Origin: Bradyrhizobium erythrophlei
GTDB taxonomy: Bacteria > Pseudomonadota > Alphaproteobacteria > Rhizobiales > Xanthobacteraceae
Assembly (NCBI GenBank): GCA_900129675.1
Contig: FSRD01000001.1
Location: forward strand, 4,825,501 to 4,889,500
Direction of reading: 5' to 3'
Length of the DNA: 64,000 bases
Each line of letters begins with the position of its first letter. The first letter of the stretch is position 1. Under the pieces are notes generated by a model. The model was not told the origin of the DNA and did no database searches. It saw only the letters and a program-made list of their open reading frames with translations. The position numbers and the translations under genes are program-made. This document shows positions 34,658 through 44,124 of this stretch, in pieces.

Positions 34658-35800
34658 GTGGGCATTTTGAACGGCGACCCGACACTGGAGCGGATAGCCC
34701 AGGGCAACGGACTGGCGCTGTGTGCGGCAGGTTCGTGGACGGCTCGCTTTGCCCCGCTGCTGGAGCAGATGGTGGCTGACGCTGAAAAGCTCGACGGCAG
34801 CCGGCCCAATATCTTCATCGACGTCTCGCAGGTCTCGAAACTCGACACGTTCGGCGCCTGGCTGATCGAGCGGCTGCGCCGCAGCCTGAGCCAGAGCGGC
34901 GTCGAGGCAAGGATCGCCGGGCTCTCGGCCAATTATTCGAGCCTGGTCGACGAGGTGCGCCGGGTGAAAGCCGGCCCCGTCGTCGAAACCAGCGCGGTGA
35001 CGATATCCGGCATGCTGGAGCAGATCGGCCGCAGCGTCGCCGGTATCGGCGGGACCCTGGTCGGATTGATCGACATGCTCGGCGCGGTGCTCGCCGCGAC
35101 CGGCCGCATGATCATCCACCCCCGCGGCTTTCGCCTGACCTCGACCGTGCATCACATGGAGCAGGTGTGCTGGCGCGCGGTGCCGATCGTGGTGCTGATC
35201 ACGTTCCTGATCGGCTGCATCATCTCGCAGCAGGGCATCTTCCATTTCCGTAAATTCGGCGCCGATATCTTCGTGGTCGACATGCTCGGCGTGCTGGTGC
35301 TGCGCGAGATAGGCGTGCTCTTGGTGGCGATCATGGTCGCGGGCCGCTCGGGCTCGGCCTACACCGCCGAACTCGGCTCGATGAAAATGCGCGAGGAGAT
35401 CGATGCGCTGCGCACCATGGGCTTTGATCCGATCGAAGTGCTGATCCTGCCCCGCATGCTGGCGCTGGTGCTGGCGCTGCCGATCCTGGCCTTCCTCGGC
35501 GCGATGGCCGCACTCTATGGCGGCGGGCTTGTTGCGTGGCTTTATGGCGGCGTCGATCCGGAAGCCTTCCTGCTGCGGCTGCGCGACGCGATTTCGATCG
35601 ATCATTTCATCGTCGGCATCATCAAGGCGCCGGTGATGGCGGCGGTGATCGGCATCGTCGCCTGTGTCGAGGGCCTTGCGGTGCAGGGCAGCGCCGAGTC
35701 GCTCGGGCAGCACACGACGTCGTCGGTGGTGAAGGGAATCTTCTTCGTCATCGTCATGGACGGCGTGTTTGCGATCTTCTTCGCCTCGATCGGAATGTGA
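34658..35800 (+). CDS. MlaE-type ABC permease with a fused N-terminal STAS (MlaB-like) domain
   Basis: Encodes 380 residues from a GTG at 34658 (a TTG at 34667 is possible). Residues 1-105 form a STAS domain (IFIDVSQVSKLDTFGAWLIE), the fold of MlaB; residues about 125-380 form the MlaE permease with VVLITFLIGCIISQQ, the GRSGSAYTAELGSMKMREEI coupling-helix signature and EVLILPRMLALVLALPIL. In E. coli these two are separate proteins of the Mla complex, which moves phospholipids between the outer and inner membranes. It is followed by the ATPase after 2 bases and the MCE protein gene after 92 more, forming one operon. Confidence 0.9.
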   Translation: MGILNGDPTLERIAQGNGLALCAAGSWTARFAPLLEQMVADAEKLDGSRPNIFIDVSQVSKLDTFGAWLIERLRRSLSQSGVEARIAGLSANYSSLVDEVRRVKAGPVVETSAVTISGMLEQIGRSVAGIGGTLVGLIDMLGAVLAATGRMIIHPRGFRLTSTVHHMEQVCWRAVPIVVLITFLIGCIISQQGIFHFRKFGADIFVVDMLGVLVLREIGVLLVAIMVAGRSGSAYTAELGSMKMREEIDALRTMGFDPIEVLILPRMLALVLALPILAFLGAMAALYGGGLVAWLYGGVDPEAFLLRLRDAISIDHFIVGIIKAPVMAAVIGIVACVEGLAVQGSAESLGQHTTSSVVKGIFFVIVMDGVFAIFFASIGM

Positions 35801-35802
35801 CC

Positions 35803-36573
35803 ATGGCGCCCGAAATTGCCGATGCCATCATCCGGGTCCGCGACATCACCGTGCAGTTCGGCGCGACGCGGGTGCTCGACGGGCTCAATCTCGACGTCAG
35901 GCGCGGCGAGATTCTCGGCTTCGTCGGCCCGTCGGGCGCGGGCAAATCGGTGCTGACGCGCACCATCATCGGCCTCGTGCCCAAGGTCGCTGGTCGCATC
36001 GAAGTGTTCGGGATCGATCTCGACGCCGCGGACGCCAAGGTCCGGCGCGGCGTCGAACGGCGCTGGGGCATCCTGTTCCAGCAGGGCGCGCTGTTTTCCT
36101 CGCTCACCGTCCGGCAGAACATCCAGTTTCCGGTGCGCGAATATCTCAACGTCTCGCAGCGGCTGCTCGACGAGATCATGGTGGCCAAGCTCGGCATGGT
36201 GGGGCTGAAGCCGGAGGTCGCCGACCGTTTTCCATCCGAGCTTTCCGGCGGCATGACCAAGCGCGTGGCGCTGGCGCGCGCGCTCGCGCTCGATCCGGAG
36301 CTGGTTTTCCTGGATGAGCCGACTTCCGGCCTCGACCCGATCGGTGCCGGCGACTTCGACGAGCTGGTCCGCACCCTGCAGCGTACTTTGGGGCTGACCG
36401 TTTTCATGGTAACCCACGACCTCGACAGCCTTTATACGGCCTGCGACCGCATCGCCGTCTTAGGGAACGGTAAGGTCATTGCAGCAGGATCGATTGCCGA
36501 CATGCAGGCCTCGCAGCATCCCTGGCTGCGGCAATATTTCCACGGCAAGCGCGCCCGCGCGGTGATGGGTTAG
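35803..36573 (+). CDS. MlaF-type ABC transporter ATP-binding protein
   Basis: Encodes 256 residues from the ATG at 35803, 2 bases after the permease stop. Walker A is GPSGAGKS, the signature motif LSGGMTKRVALARALAL, Walker B LVFLDEPTSGLDP, and the switch histidine is in MVTHDLDSL. The LSGGM(T/R)KR form and the C-terminal HPWLRQYFHG extension are typical of MlaF. It powers the MlaE permease from the cytoplasmic face. A 21-base piece of the dispersed repeat begins right at the stop codon. Confidence 0.92.
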   Translation: MAPEIADAIIRVRDITVQFGATRVLDGLNLDVRRGEILGFVGPSGAGKSVLTRTIIGLVPKVAGRIEVFGIDLDAADAKVRRGVERRWGILFQQGALFSSLTVRQNIQFPVREYLNVSQRLLDEIMVAKLGMVGLKPEVADRFPSELSGGMTKRVALARALALDPELVFLDEPTSGLDPIGAGDFDELVRTLQRTLGLTVFMVTHDLDSLYTACDRIAVLGNGKVIAAGSIADMQASQHPWLRQYFHGKRARAVMG

Positions 36574-36665
36574 AGCGTTTTCGAGCGAAATGCGCGTCTA
36601 AAAGCTGAATTCAAAGGCGTGGTTCTGATCCCAGCGGAACCGGGCCTCCAGTACCGGAGTAATTG

Positions 36666-37547
36666 ATGGAAACGCGGGCGAACTACGTCCTGATCGGAGC
36701 CTTTACGCTGGCGGTAATCGCCGCCGCGTTCGGCTTCGTGCTTTGGTTCCAGAGCCTGCACACCACCAAGGCGCGCAGCCCGATCCGGATCATCTTCGAG
36801 GGCCCGGCGTCCGGCCTGCGCAACGGCGGCAGCGTCAATTTCAACGGTATCCGGATAGGGGAAGTCATCTCCGTGAAGCTCGACAACCCGCGCCGTGTGG
36901 TCGCACTCGCGATGGTCGAGAACAACGCCCCGATCCGCAAGGACACCCTGGTCGGCCTCGAATTCCAGGGGCTCACGGGTGTGGCCGCGATATCGCTCAA
37001 GGGCGGCGAGGAGGCGGCGCCTGCGGTCCCCATCGACGAGGACGGCGTCCCGGTGCTGACCGCCGACCCGAACGCGCTGCAGGACGTCACCGAAGCGATC
37101 CGCGGCACGCTGCAGAACGTCAACCGGATCGTCGCCGACAACCAGGAATCGGTCAAAAACTCGCTGCGGAACCTCGAGACATTTACGGCGGCGCTGGCGC
37201 GCAATTCCGAGAAGATCGACAACGTCATGCTCAAGGTCGACAGCGTGATGGGCAAGGCCGACCATCTGATGCTCGGCCTCAACACCATCGCCGGCGGCAA
37301 TGCCGGCGGCGAACTTTCGGCGATGGTGAAGTCGATCCGCGAACTGGCCGATGATTTCGACAAGCGCTCCGGGGCGCTGATGACCGATGGCCGCCGCACG
37401 CTGGGTGACATCAGCCGCGCGGTCAACAATCTCGACCGCAACCCGACCCGGCTATTGTTCGGCGCCGGCAACAGCAACAACGCAGCACCTGCGGAGGCGC
37501 CACCGAAGCCGGCGGGTCCGGCGGCCGGCGAGAGGAAGCGGCAGTAG
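36666..37547 (+). CDS. MlaD/MCE-domain lipid-binding protein
   Basis: Encodes 293 residues from the ATG at 36666. One N-terminal membrane helix (NYVLIGAFTLAVIAAAFGFV) anchors it, followed by an MCE domain (IIFEGPASGLRNGGSVNFNG, IRIGEVISVKLDN, FQGLTGVAAISLKGG) at about residues 38-115, a long helical region (about 135-250) and a Pro/Ala-rich tail. MCE proteins form hexameric rings that carry phospholipid between membranes. The helical tail is longer than in E. coli MlaD (183 residues) and could span further into the periplasm. No MlaC or lipoprotein gene follows. Confidence 0.9.
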   Translation: METRANYVLIGAFTLAVIAAAFGFVLWFQSLHTTKARSPIRIIFEGPASGLRNGGSVNFNGIRIGEVISVKLDNPRRVVALAMVENNAPIRKDTLVGLEFQGLTGVAAISLKGGEEAAPAVPIDEDGVPVLTADPNALQDVTEAIRGTLQNVNRIVADNQESVKNSLRNLETFTAALARNSEKIDNVMLKVDSVMGKADHLMLGLNTIAGGNAGGELSAMVKSIRELADDFDKRSGALMTDGRRTLGDISRAVNNLDRNPTRLLFGAGNSNNAAPAEAPPKPAGPAAGERKRQ

Positions 37548-37969
37548 GGATTGTTCTCTTCGGCTTAGTGTCGAAGAGATAGTGGATCAGAAGTCAATCT
37601 TGCGGCCGGCGGCACGCGAACGGGACAGATTGAGATCTGCACCGATCAGCGGCGAGTTGCGTAGCGCGGCAACAGTACCACCGTTCTTTGGTGGTTCGCT
37701 CACGAGCGCCACGAGGCCTGGCTCGAAGACCACCGCTATCTGAACATGGATCTGTTGAAGGAGCACAAGAAGGAGGTGCTCAAGGCTGCCGCCTGACGAT
37801 GCTCAGGCCCACCAAAGGAATGGACGCCACCCCTCGCCGCCGCCGTCGCTCGCCAGCGCTCGCTTCGGGCAAGCAAGCGACGGCGGCTCCGAGGGGATGG
37901 CTCTACCGGACCCCGTGATCGATTTTGCTGAACTTGACGCACATAACTCAATCTGCTCGACGGGCCACT
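37548..37969. other. Gene-free stretch with a coding remnant
   Basis: At 37692-37796 the plus strand reads WFAHERHEAWLEDHRYLNMD then LLKEHKKEVLKAAA and a stop, with a codon pattern that suggests the 3' end of a lost gene; I do not recognise it. No start is present. The rest shows nothing. Confidence 0.4.
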
Positions 37970-38143
37970 CTACGGCCCCGTGACGGAAAACTCTAATCCA
38001 TCAGAGGTTCTGTTGACGAATAAGCGCGTCCCATCATCAAACTCGATCAATATCTCATCAGGTCGATGACGCCTTACAATCCTGATGACCTTCGCGCTAA
38101 GCAGATCGGTTAGTTGCGCCGTCTCATTTACCAGGTCAGCAAT
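37970..38143 (-). CDS. 57-codon small protein without a standard start codon
   Basis: An open frame between a TAA at 38144-38146 and a TAG at 37970-37972 reads IADLVNETAQLTDLLSAKVI, RIVRRHRPDEILIEFDDGTR, LFVNRTSDGLEFSVTGP. The pattern of an amphipathic helix followed by alternating beta strands (EILIEFDDGTRLFVNRT) looks like a real folded protein. No ATG, GTG or TTG precedes the conserved part; an ATT at 38143 has GAGGG 8 bases upstream. AT-rich codons (ATA, TTA, CTA) differ from the neighbours, so it may be acquired or a decayed gene. Confidence 0.4.
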   Translation of the reverse strand: MADLVNETAQLTDLLSAKVIRIVRRHRPDEILIEFDDGTRLFVNRTSDGLEFSVTGP

Positions 38144-38166
38144 TTAGTTTTCCCTCGCCGAAACGA

Positions 38167-38192
38167 AAACGGAGGCATCGCTGCCTCCGTTT
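38167..38192 (-). terminator. Intrinsic terminator of the growth-pole gene
   Basis: An 11-bp stem, AAACGGAGGCA paired with TGCCTCCGTTT around a 4-base loop, is followed on the minus strand by TTCGTTT. It lies 26 bases past the stop of the leftward giant gene. Confidence 0.8.
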
Positions 38193-38217
38193 CTTATTCT
38201 GCAATCAATCCGAAACG

Positions 38218-41200
38218 CTACCCCAGCCGCCCCGCCGCATGCGCGAGCAGCGTGTAGACGAGTCCGGTCTCCGAGGTGAGGTGGCCGCGCAGCGCCTGCG
38301 GGCCGCGATCCTCGCGGGCGACTTCATCGAGCAGTCGCTCGAATTCGGCGATGTAGCGGTCGACCGTCTGCTTGAAGCCGCGGTCGGCGCGGTATTTGCG
38401 GGCGACCTCGTCGAAGGCTTTCTGGCCGGCCGGCGTATAGAGCCGCTTCGAGAAGGCCTTGCTCTCGCCGCGCTGATAGCGATCCCACATCTCGGCGGCA
38501 AGATTGCGATCCATCAGCCGGCCGATGTCGAGCGAGAGCGACGCCAGCGGGTTGTCGCCTGCGACCGGCTGGGTCGGACGGGCGCGCGGAACCTCGCGTC
38601 CGCCAGGACCCCCGGCATCGGTGCGGTTGAGGAGATCGGACAGCCAGCCGTCGCGGCCGCCATCCGAGCTTGCCGGGCTGACCGGCGGCGCTTCGGTGCG
38701 GCGCGACGAGGGCATGCCGAGATCCGGCGGTGGCAGCGTCGAGGCGCTGCCGGTATCGCGCATGCGGGCATCGTTGCGGCCGGCGGTTGCCATCATCGGC
38801 TCTTCCTGGCGCTGCACGCTGGCACGGCCTGAGCTGACGACGTCGAGGCCGCGGCCGTGATGCGCGACGATCCGGTTGAGCTCGGCCAACGCCTCGATCT
38901 GGTCGACGATCACCTTGCGCATCTGCGCGGTGTTGTCGGCGGCCTCCTGCGGCATTTCGAGCACGCCGCGGCGCAGTTCGTTGCGGGTGGCTTCGAGCTC
39001 GTGATGCATCTCCGAAGACATCTGCTTCATGGCCTGGACCATGGCGGCAAACTTCTCCGTCGACTGCTTGAACATCGCATCGGTTTCCCGGTTGCTCTGC
39101 TCGTACAGTTCGCTCATGGCTTCGTGGGTCATGCGGCGTTCTTCTTCGGCCGAAGTGCGGACCGCTTCGAACTGCCGGCTGATCGCGGCAGAGCCGGCGC
39201 CTGCGGTTTCGGCCACCACGCGGGCGATATCGCGGGCGCGTTCTTCGGCGGCGGCCAGCGATTCATCGAGCAAGCCGGTGAAGCGCGACAGCCGCTGATC
39301 GAGGTCGGTGGTCCTGAGATCGATGGTGGTCACCAGCGATTCAAGCTGCGACTTGCGATCGGCAACCGAGGTCGTCGTGCTGCGGTTGGCCTGTTCGACC
39401 ACGGCTGCGGCCTCGACGAGTGCCTGGCCATGGGTTTCGAACTGGCTCGACAGCGAGCCGAGATCCTCCAGCGCCTTCGACGTCTTGGAATTGAAGACGG
39501 TCAACTGGTCTTCCAGGGTCTGGGTCGCGACGCCGTTGCGCGAGGTGACGTCGTTCATGGCGGACACGAAGTCGGCCACGCGGGTCACCAGCGCACGCTC
39601 CAGCGAGTTGAGGTTGTCGTGGGCGCCGGTCAGCACTTCCTGCAGCAGGATGTTGCCTTCGCGCAGGCGCTCGAACAGCGCCACCGTGTCGGTGCGCAGG
39701 ATCTTGCTGGTCTCCTGCATCTCGGTCACAGCCGCGATCGAGACCTGACGCGACTGGTCGATGGCCGAACGCGATGCCTGCTCGAGGTCCTTCAGAGATT
39801 TGCTCACCGCGCCGGTGGCGAGATCGCCGGCGGTGGTGATGTTGCGTGCGACTTCGGAACCGTTGGTCGACATCGTCTGCGAGAAGGCCTGGCCGCGCGT
39901 TTCGATCGACTTCAGCGCATCCGCGGTGACGCGGTCGATGTCGGTGGCGAGCTGCGTGGTCTTGGACGTGAGCGCCTCGACCAGCGAACCGCGCCGGCTG
40001 TCGACGATCTGCGCCAGGCGATCGGTCTGCTGCTGCACATAGGTGACGATCTCGTCGGTCTTGCCGGTCATCGTCGAGCCGAAATTGCTGCTGGCGGCGA
40101 GGACCGAACGTTCGATGTCGGCCGAGGTCGATTTGACCTTCGAGCTGACTTCGTTCGACGCGGCGACGAGCGCGCTCTGTGCATTCTGCGCCGAGGTCTG
40201 GATGTTGTCGGTGGTCTTTGCGGTGACCGCACCGAGCGAACGCTCGATATCGGCCGAGATCGCCGAGATATGGCTTGCGGCGTCGGCCGAGGTGGCTGCG
40301 AACGAGCTCTGGGCTTCGCGCGCGCTGGCCAGGATCGAAGCGGCGGTATCGGCGCCAACGGCGGTCAGCGTGCGTTCGACATCGATCGCCAGCGACTTGA
40401 CGTGGTTGGCCGCTTCCGAAGATGTGGCGACCAGCGTGTTCTGGGCTTCGCGGGCGCCCGTGGTGATCGACTCGGCGGCCGCATTACCGGCCATCGAGAG
40501 CGAGCGCTGCACATCGGCGGCGAGCGTAGTGACTTTGCTGACCGCGTCCTCGGATGCCGTGACGAGGGTATTCTGTGCCTCGCGGGCGCCTGACGTGATC
40601 GACTCGGCGGTGGCAGCACCGGCCATCGAGAGCGAACGCTGCATGTCGGCCGCCAGCGTAGTGACTTTGCTGGCCGCGTCCTCGGATGCGGTGACGAGCG
40701 TGTTCTGGGCTTCGCGGGCGCCCGACGTAATCGACTCGGCGGTCGCGGTGCCGGCCAGCGACAGCGAGCGCTGCACGTCGGCGGAAAGCGACTTGATCTG
40801 GTTGGCGGCGTCGGTGGAGGCTGCCAGCAGCGTGCTCTGGGCGTCACGCGCACCGGCGGTGATCGCCTCGGCGGTGGCCGTTCCGGCGCTCGACAGCGAG
40901 CGCTCGACGTCGGCGGCCAGCGACTTGACCTGGTTGGCCGCATCGGTGGTAGCCGCCACCAACGTGGATTGCGCCTGGAGTGCACCGGCGGTGATCGCCT
41001 CGGCGGTGGCCGTTCCGGCGCTCGACAGCGAGCGCTCGACGTCGGCGGCCAGCGACTTGACCTGGTTGGCCGCATCGGTGGAAGCCGCCACCAACGTGGA
41101 TTGCGCCTGGAGTGCACCGGCGGTGACCGCCTCGGCGGTGGAAGTACCCGCGATCGACAGCGAGCGCTCGACGTCGGCGGCCAGCGACTTGACCTGGTTG

Positions 41201-44124
41201 GCCGCGTCGGTGGAAGCCGCCACCAGCGTCGATTGCGCCTGGCGTGCACCGGCGGTGACCGCCTCGGCGGTGGAAGAACCCGCGATCGACAGCGAGCGTT
41301 CGACGTCGGCGGCCAGCGACTTGACCTGACTTACCGCTTCCGCGGATGCCGTCACCAGCGTGGTCTGGGCCTCGCGCGCGCCGGACAGAACCGAAGCGGC
41401 GGTGGCGCTGCCGGCGGCCGAGAGCGTGCGCTCGACGTCGGCGGACAAGGCCTGGATCTGCGAGGCGACTTCGGTGGAAGCCGACACCAGCGTTGCCTGG
41501 GCTTCGCGGGAACTGGTAAGGATCGAATTCGCAGCACCGGTACCGACGGCGGTGAGGGCGCTTTCGACTTCGACCGAGGTCAGCCGCAGCTGGGCGCCGA
41601 CGTCGGTCGACACAGTGAGCAGCGCTTGCTGCGCGGTGCGCGCACCGGTCTGGATGGTTTCGGAGGTATTGACCACGAGGTTGGTGAGCGAGCGCTCCGC
41701 ATCCTCGACATGAGACCTGATGCTCGAGGACAACAGTTCCGCGCGCGCCATGAGGTCGTCGCTGGCCTGCCGGCCGCTGCTTTCGATGCGCCCTGCCACG
41801 GCTTCGACGCGCGAACCCAGCAAGTCCTCGAACTGCGAGACTCGGGTGTCGATATCGGCCGTGATGGCGCCGACCCGGCTCTCGATGCCCTGATGGATTT
41901 CCTGGAACCGGGCGGTGATGGTCTCGGTCAAATGGGCGCTGCGGCCGTCGATGGTCTCGGTCACACCGGTGATGCGCTGGTCCACGGCATCGACCGCCTG
42001 GGCGGCGCCCGATGTCAGTGACGTGGTGAGATGGGTGAGGCGGGAGTCGATCGACTGGATCGCCTGCGCGGTGCTGTCGGTCAGCGAAGAGGTGAGGTGG
42101 GTCAAACGCTGGTCGATCGACTGGATCGCCTGGGCTGCGCCATCGGTCAGCGACGACGCCAGCGTGCCGAGCCGGTTGTCGATGGTCTCGGTCACCGACT
42201 TCGCCCGCGTATCGAAGGTCGTTTCGAGCGATTTCAGGCGGCCGTCGATCGAGTCGTCGAACAACTTGATCCTGCCGTCGAGCGAACTGTCGAAGTTATG
42301 GATCTTGCTGCCGAGCGAGCCGTCGAGGAAATTGATCTTGTTGTCGAGCGACGCGTCGAGACTGGTCACGCGGTTGCCGAGCGTGGTCTCGAACTGCAGC
42401 AGGCGCTGATCCAGCGACGCGGTGATTTCGCCGCCGTTGGAGGTCAGGCGGGTGTCGAAAGTATCGACATAATTCTTCAGGCTGTCGGCGATGTCCTGCG
42501 TGCGCTGGCCCATGCGCTCGACGATTTCGCCGCCGAAGGTTTTGACGGTGCGGTCGAACTCCGAGATGTGGCGGGTGATCAGCGCACCCAGCGTGCCTGA
42601 GTCGCGCGCAAACTTCTCCACCAGTTCCGAACCCTGGTTCTTCACCAGTTCGTCGAACGCGCTCATCTGCAGGGACAGCGAGTCATGCGCGGTTTCGGTC
42701 TGGCTCACCACCTTGGCGACCAGCGAGTTCACGGTCACATCCAGCGCGTCGCTGGCCTTGTCGCCCGACGTCATGATGCGGGTCGCCAGCCGGTTGCCGG
42801 CCTCGTCGATCTTGCCGACGAGATCGCCGCTGCGCAGCTCGAGTTCCAGCAGCAGCGAGTCGGAGGAGTTCTTCAGCGAGTCGTGAACCTGTTCGGTGCG
42901 GTCGGAGATGCCGTCGACGATGGTGGACGAACGCTGCTCGAATTCGCTGGTGATGCGGTCGATGCGCTCGTTCAGCATCTCGTGGACGCGATCGGCCAGA
43001 TCGACGAACTCGTCATGGACGTGGCCGGTCTTGAAGTTGAGGCTGGTGGTCAGGCGCTCGGAGGCATCGAGCACCGCGCGGGTGGTCTCGGCGCTGGCTT
43101 CTTCAAGCCGGTCGAGCAGGTCGCCGCCGCGCTCGCCGAGCGCCAGGATCATGTTGTCGCCGGCGTTGCTCAGCGCGCCGGTAATGTGGGCGCCGCGTTC
43201 TTCCAGCGCGCCGGTGATGCTTTTGGCGACTTCGTCGACGCGCGACGCGATCGCGTCCGAGATCAGCGCGATATCGTGGCGCAAATCGATCTGCACGCCG
43301 GAAATGGCGCTGCGGACCTGCTCGGCCTGTCCGACCAGATTGTCGCGCTGATGGGCGATGTCCTGCAGCAGCGCGCGGATACGCACTTCGTTGTCGGAAT
43401 AGGCGCGCTCGAGTGCTGCGACTTCGTTGGCCACCAGCGTTTCGAGTTCGCCGGCGCGCGCGATCGCGCGCTCGACGCCGTCACCCATCGCCGCGACCTC
43501 GCGGCGGATCGCCTGACCGACCGTCACCATCGAATCGCTTGCTGCGCCCTCGGGCTCGGAGAAGCGGATCGCGACCTGCGCCATCGACTGCGCGATCATC
43601 CGCATTTCCTGGCCGCGCCAGGCAAGGCTGGCGAGGAAATAGAATAGCAGCACCGGCGCAAAGAACAGGGCGGCAAGGCCGCCGAGCACCAGCACGCCGC
43701 CGCTCTGCCCCATCGCTGCCTGCAGCGAGGGCAGGAAACTGAAGGTCAGGAGGCCGCAGCCGATGATCCAGATGGCTGCGAACACCGTGGCCAGCGTATA
43801 GACGCTGCGGGCCGGGCGGCCTTTTTGAATGGCCTGAAGAATCTGTCCGATGGTTTCGCGATCGTCGTTGGCGGCGCGGCGCGGGCTGCGCGGCTCCTCG
43901 ATCGCATCGTAGGTCTGCCGGTCGCTCGGGCGCGTGTCGAACGGTGTGTCGGAGAACGGTGTGTCGGAGTAAGCCGGCGTCGATGGTATGGTTGGCGGCG
44001 CGGGTTCGTCGCCGATCGTATTGCGGTCGGTGTCAGCGTTCACGTCGCTGATGTTGAGCGCTTCCTGAATGGCGGAAAGCGCGACTTCGGTGGGATCTTT
44101 GACCTTCTTGGGATTGTTCGCCAT
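38218..44124 (-). CDS. GPR/RgsE-type growth pole ring protein (giant coiled-coil membrane protein)
   Basis: Encodes 1968 residues from the ATG at 44124. Two membrane helices near residues 110-165 (TLATVFAAIWIIGCGLLTFS; GGVLVLGGLAALFFAPVLLF) anchor a very long helical protein. The remainder consists of apolipoprotein/MCP-like amphipathic repeats: an early zone of 11- and 22-residue units (SLDGRIKLFDDSIDGRLKSL), then twelve 44-residue units, then further coiled coil and a C-terminal globular part (AAEMWDRYQRGESKAFSKRL). Size, membrane anchor and composition match the Agrobacterium GROWTH POLE RING protein and Sinorhizobium RgsE, which form a ring at the growing pole and are needed for polar growth. 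A CtrA box lies 171-185 bases upstream. The identification rests on architecture, since no alignment was possible. Confidence 0.75.
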   Translation of the reverse strand: MANNPKKVKDPTEVALSAIQEALNISDVNADTDRNTIGDEPAPPTIPSTPAYSDTPFSDTPFDTRPSDRQTYDAIEEPRSPRRAANDDRETIGQILQAIQKGRPARSVYTLATVFAAIWIIGCGLLTFSFLPSLQAAMGQSGGVLVLGGLAALFFAPVLLFYFLASLAWRGQEMRMIAQSMAQVAIRFSEPEGAASDSMVTVGQAIRREVAAMGDGVERAIARAGELETLVANEVAALERAYSDNEVRIRALLQDIAHQRDNLVGQAEQVRSAISGVQIDLRHDIALISDAIASRVDEVAKSITGALEERGAHITGALSNAGDNMILALGERGGDLLDRLEEASAETTRAVLDASERLTTSLNFKTGHVHDEFVDLADRVHEMLNERIDRITSEFEQRSSTIVDGISDRTEQVHDSLKNSSDSLLLELELRSGDLVGKIDEAGNRLATRIMTSGDKASDALDVTVNSLVAKVVSQTETAHDSLSLQMSAFDELVKNQGSELVEKFARDSGTLGALITRHISEFDRTVKTFGGEIVERMGQRTQDIADSLKNYVDTFDTRLTSNGGEITASLDQRLLQFETTLGNRVTSLDASLDNKINFLDGSLGSKIHNFDSSLDGRIKLFDDSIDGRLKSLETTFDTRAKSVTETIDNRLGTLASSLTDGAAQAIQSIDQRLTHLTSSLTDSTAQAIQSIDSRLTHLTTSLTSGAAQAVDAVDQRITGVTETIDGRSAHLTETITARFQEIHQGIESRVGAITADIDTRVSQFEDLLGSRVEAVAGRIESSGRQASDDLMARAELLSSSIRSHVEDAERSLTNLVVNTSETIQTGARTAQQALLTVSTDVGAQLRLTSVEVESALTAVGTGAANSILTSSREAQATLVSASTEVASQIQALSADVERTLSAAGSATAASVLSGAREAQTTLVTASAEAVSQVKSLAADVERSLSIAGSSTAEAVTAGARQAQSTLVAASTDAANQVKSLAADVERSLSIAGTSTAEAVTAGALQAQSTLVAASTDAANQVKSLAADVERSLSSAGTATAEAITAGALQAQSTLVAATTDAANQVKSLAADVERSLSSAGTATAEAITAGARDAQSTLLAASTDAANQIKSLSADVQRSLSLAGTATAESITSGAREAQNTLVTASEDAASKVTTLAADMQRSLSMAGAATAESITSGAREAQNTLVTASEDAVSKVTTLAADVQRSLSMAGNAAAESITTGAREAQNTLVATSSEAANHVKSLAIDVERTLTAVGADTAASILASAREAQSSFAATSADAASHISAISADIERSLGAVTAKTTDNIQTSAQNAQSALVAASNEVSSKVKSTSADIERSVLAASSNFGSTMTGKTDEIVTYVQQQTDRLAQIVDSRRGSLVEALTSKTTQLATDIDRVTADALKSIETRGQAFSQTMSTNGSEVARNITTAGDLATGAVSKSLKDLEQASRSAIDQSRQVSIAAVTEMQETSKILRTDTVALFERLREGNILLQEVLTGAHDNLNSLERALVTRVADFVSAMNDVTSRNGVATQTLEDQLTVFNSKTSKALEDLGSLSSQFETHGQALVEAAAVVEQANRSTTTSVADRKSQLESLVTTIDLRTTDLDQRLSRFTGLLDESLAAAEERARDIARVVAETAGAGSAAISRQFEAVRTSAEEERRMTHEAMSELYEQSNRETDAMFKQSTEKFAAMVQAMKQMSSEMHHELEATRNELRRGVLEMPQEAADNTAQMRKVIVDQIEALAELNRIVAHHGRGLDVVSSGRASVQRQEEPMMATAGRNDARMRDTGSASTLPPPDLGMPSSRRTEAPPVSPASSDGGRDGWLSDLLNRTDAGGPGGREVPRARPTQPVAGDNPLASLSLDIGRLMDRNLAAEMWDRYQRGESKAFSKRLYTPAGQKAFDEVARKYRADRGFKQTVDRYIAEFERLLDEVAREDRGPQALRGHLTSETGLVYTLLAHAAGRLG
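40062..41650 (-). repeat. Twelve tandem 132-bp (44-residue) repeats in the growth-pole gene
   Basis: The unit is REAQSTLVAASTDAANQVKS followed by LAADVERSLSIAGTATAEAI and TAGA, 44 residues or four 11-residue turns. Units 4-6 (about 40855-41250) are nearly identical in DNA as well as protein; the outer units have diverged. Confidence 0.85.

Noticed and set aside
40043..41329. Plus-strand open frame of 428 codons with obvious repeats
   Set aside because: It is the mirror image of the repeat zone of the growth-pole gene; the minus strand carries the protein-like pattern, membrane anchor and terminator.
40062..41650. Regularly spaced repeats that could suggest a CRISPR array
   Set aside because: The 132-bp units are contiguous, in frame and encode a 44-residue coiled-coil repeat; there are no unique spacers and no cas genes.
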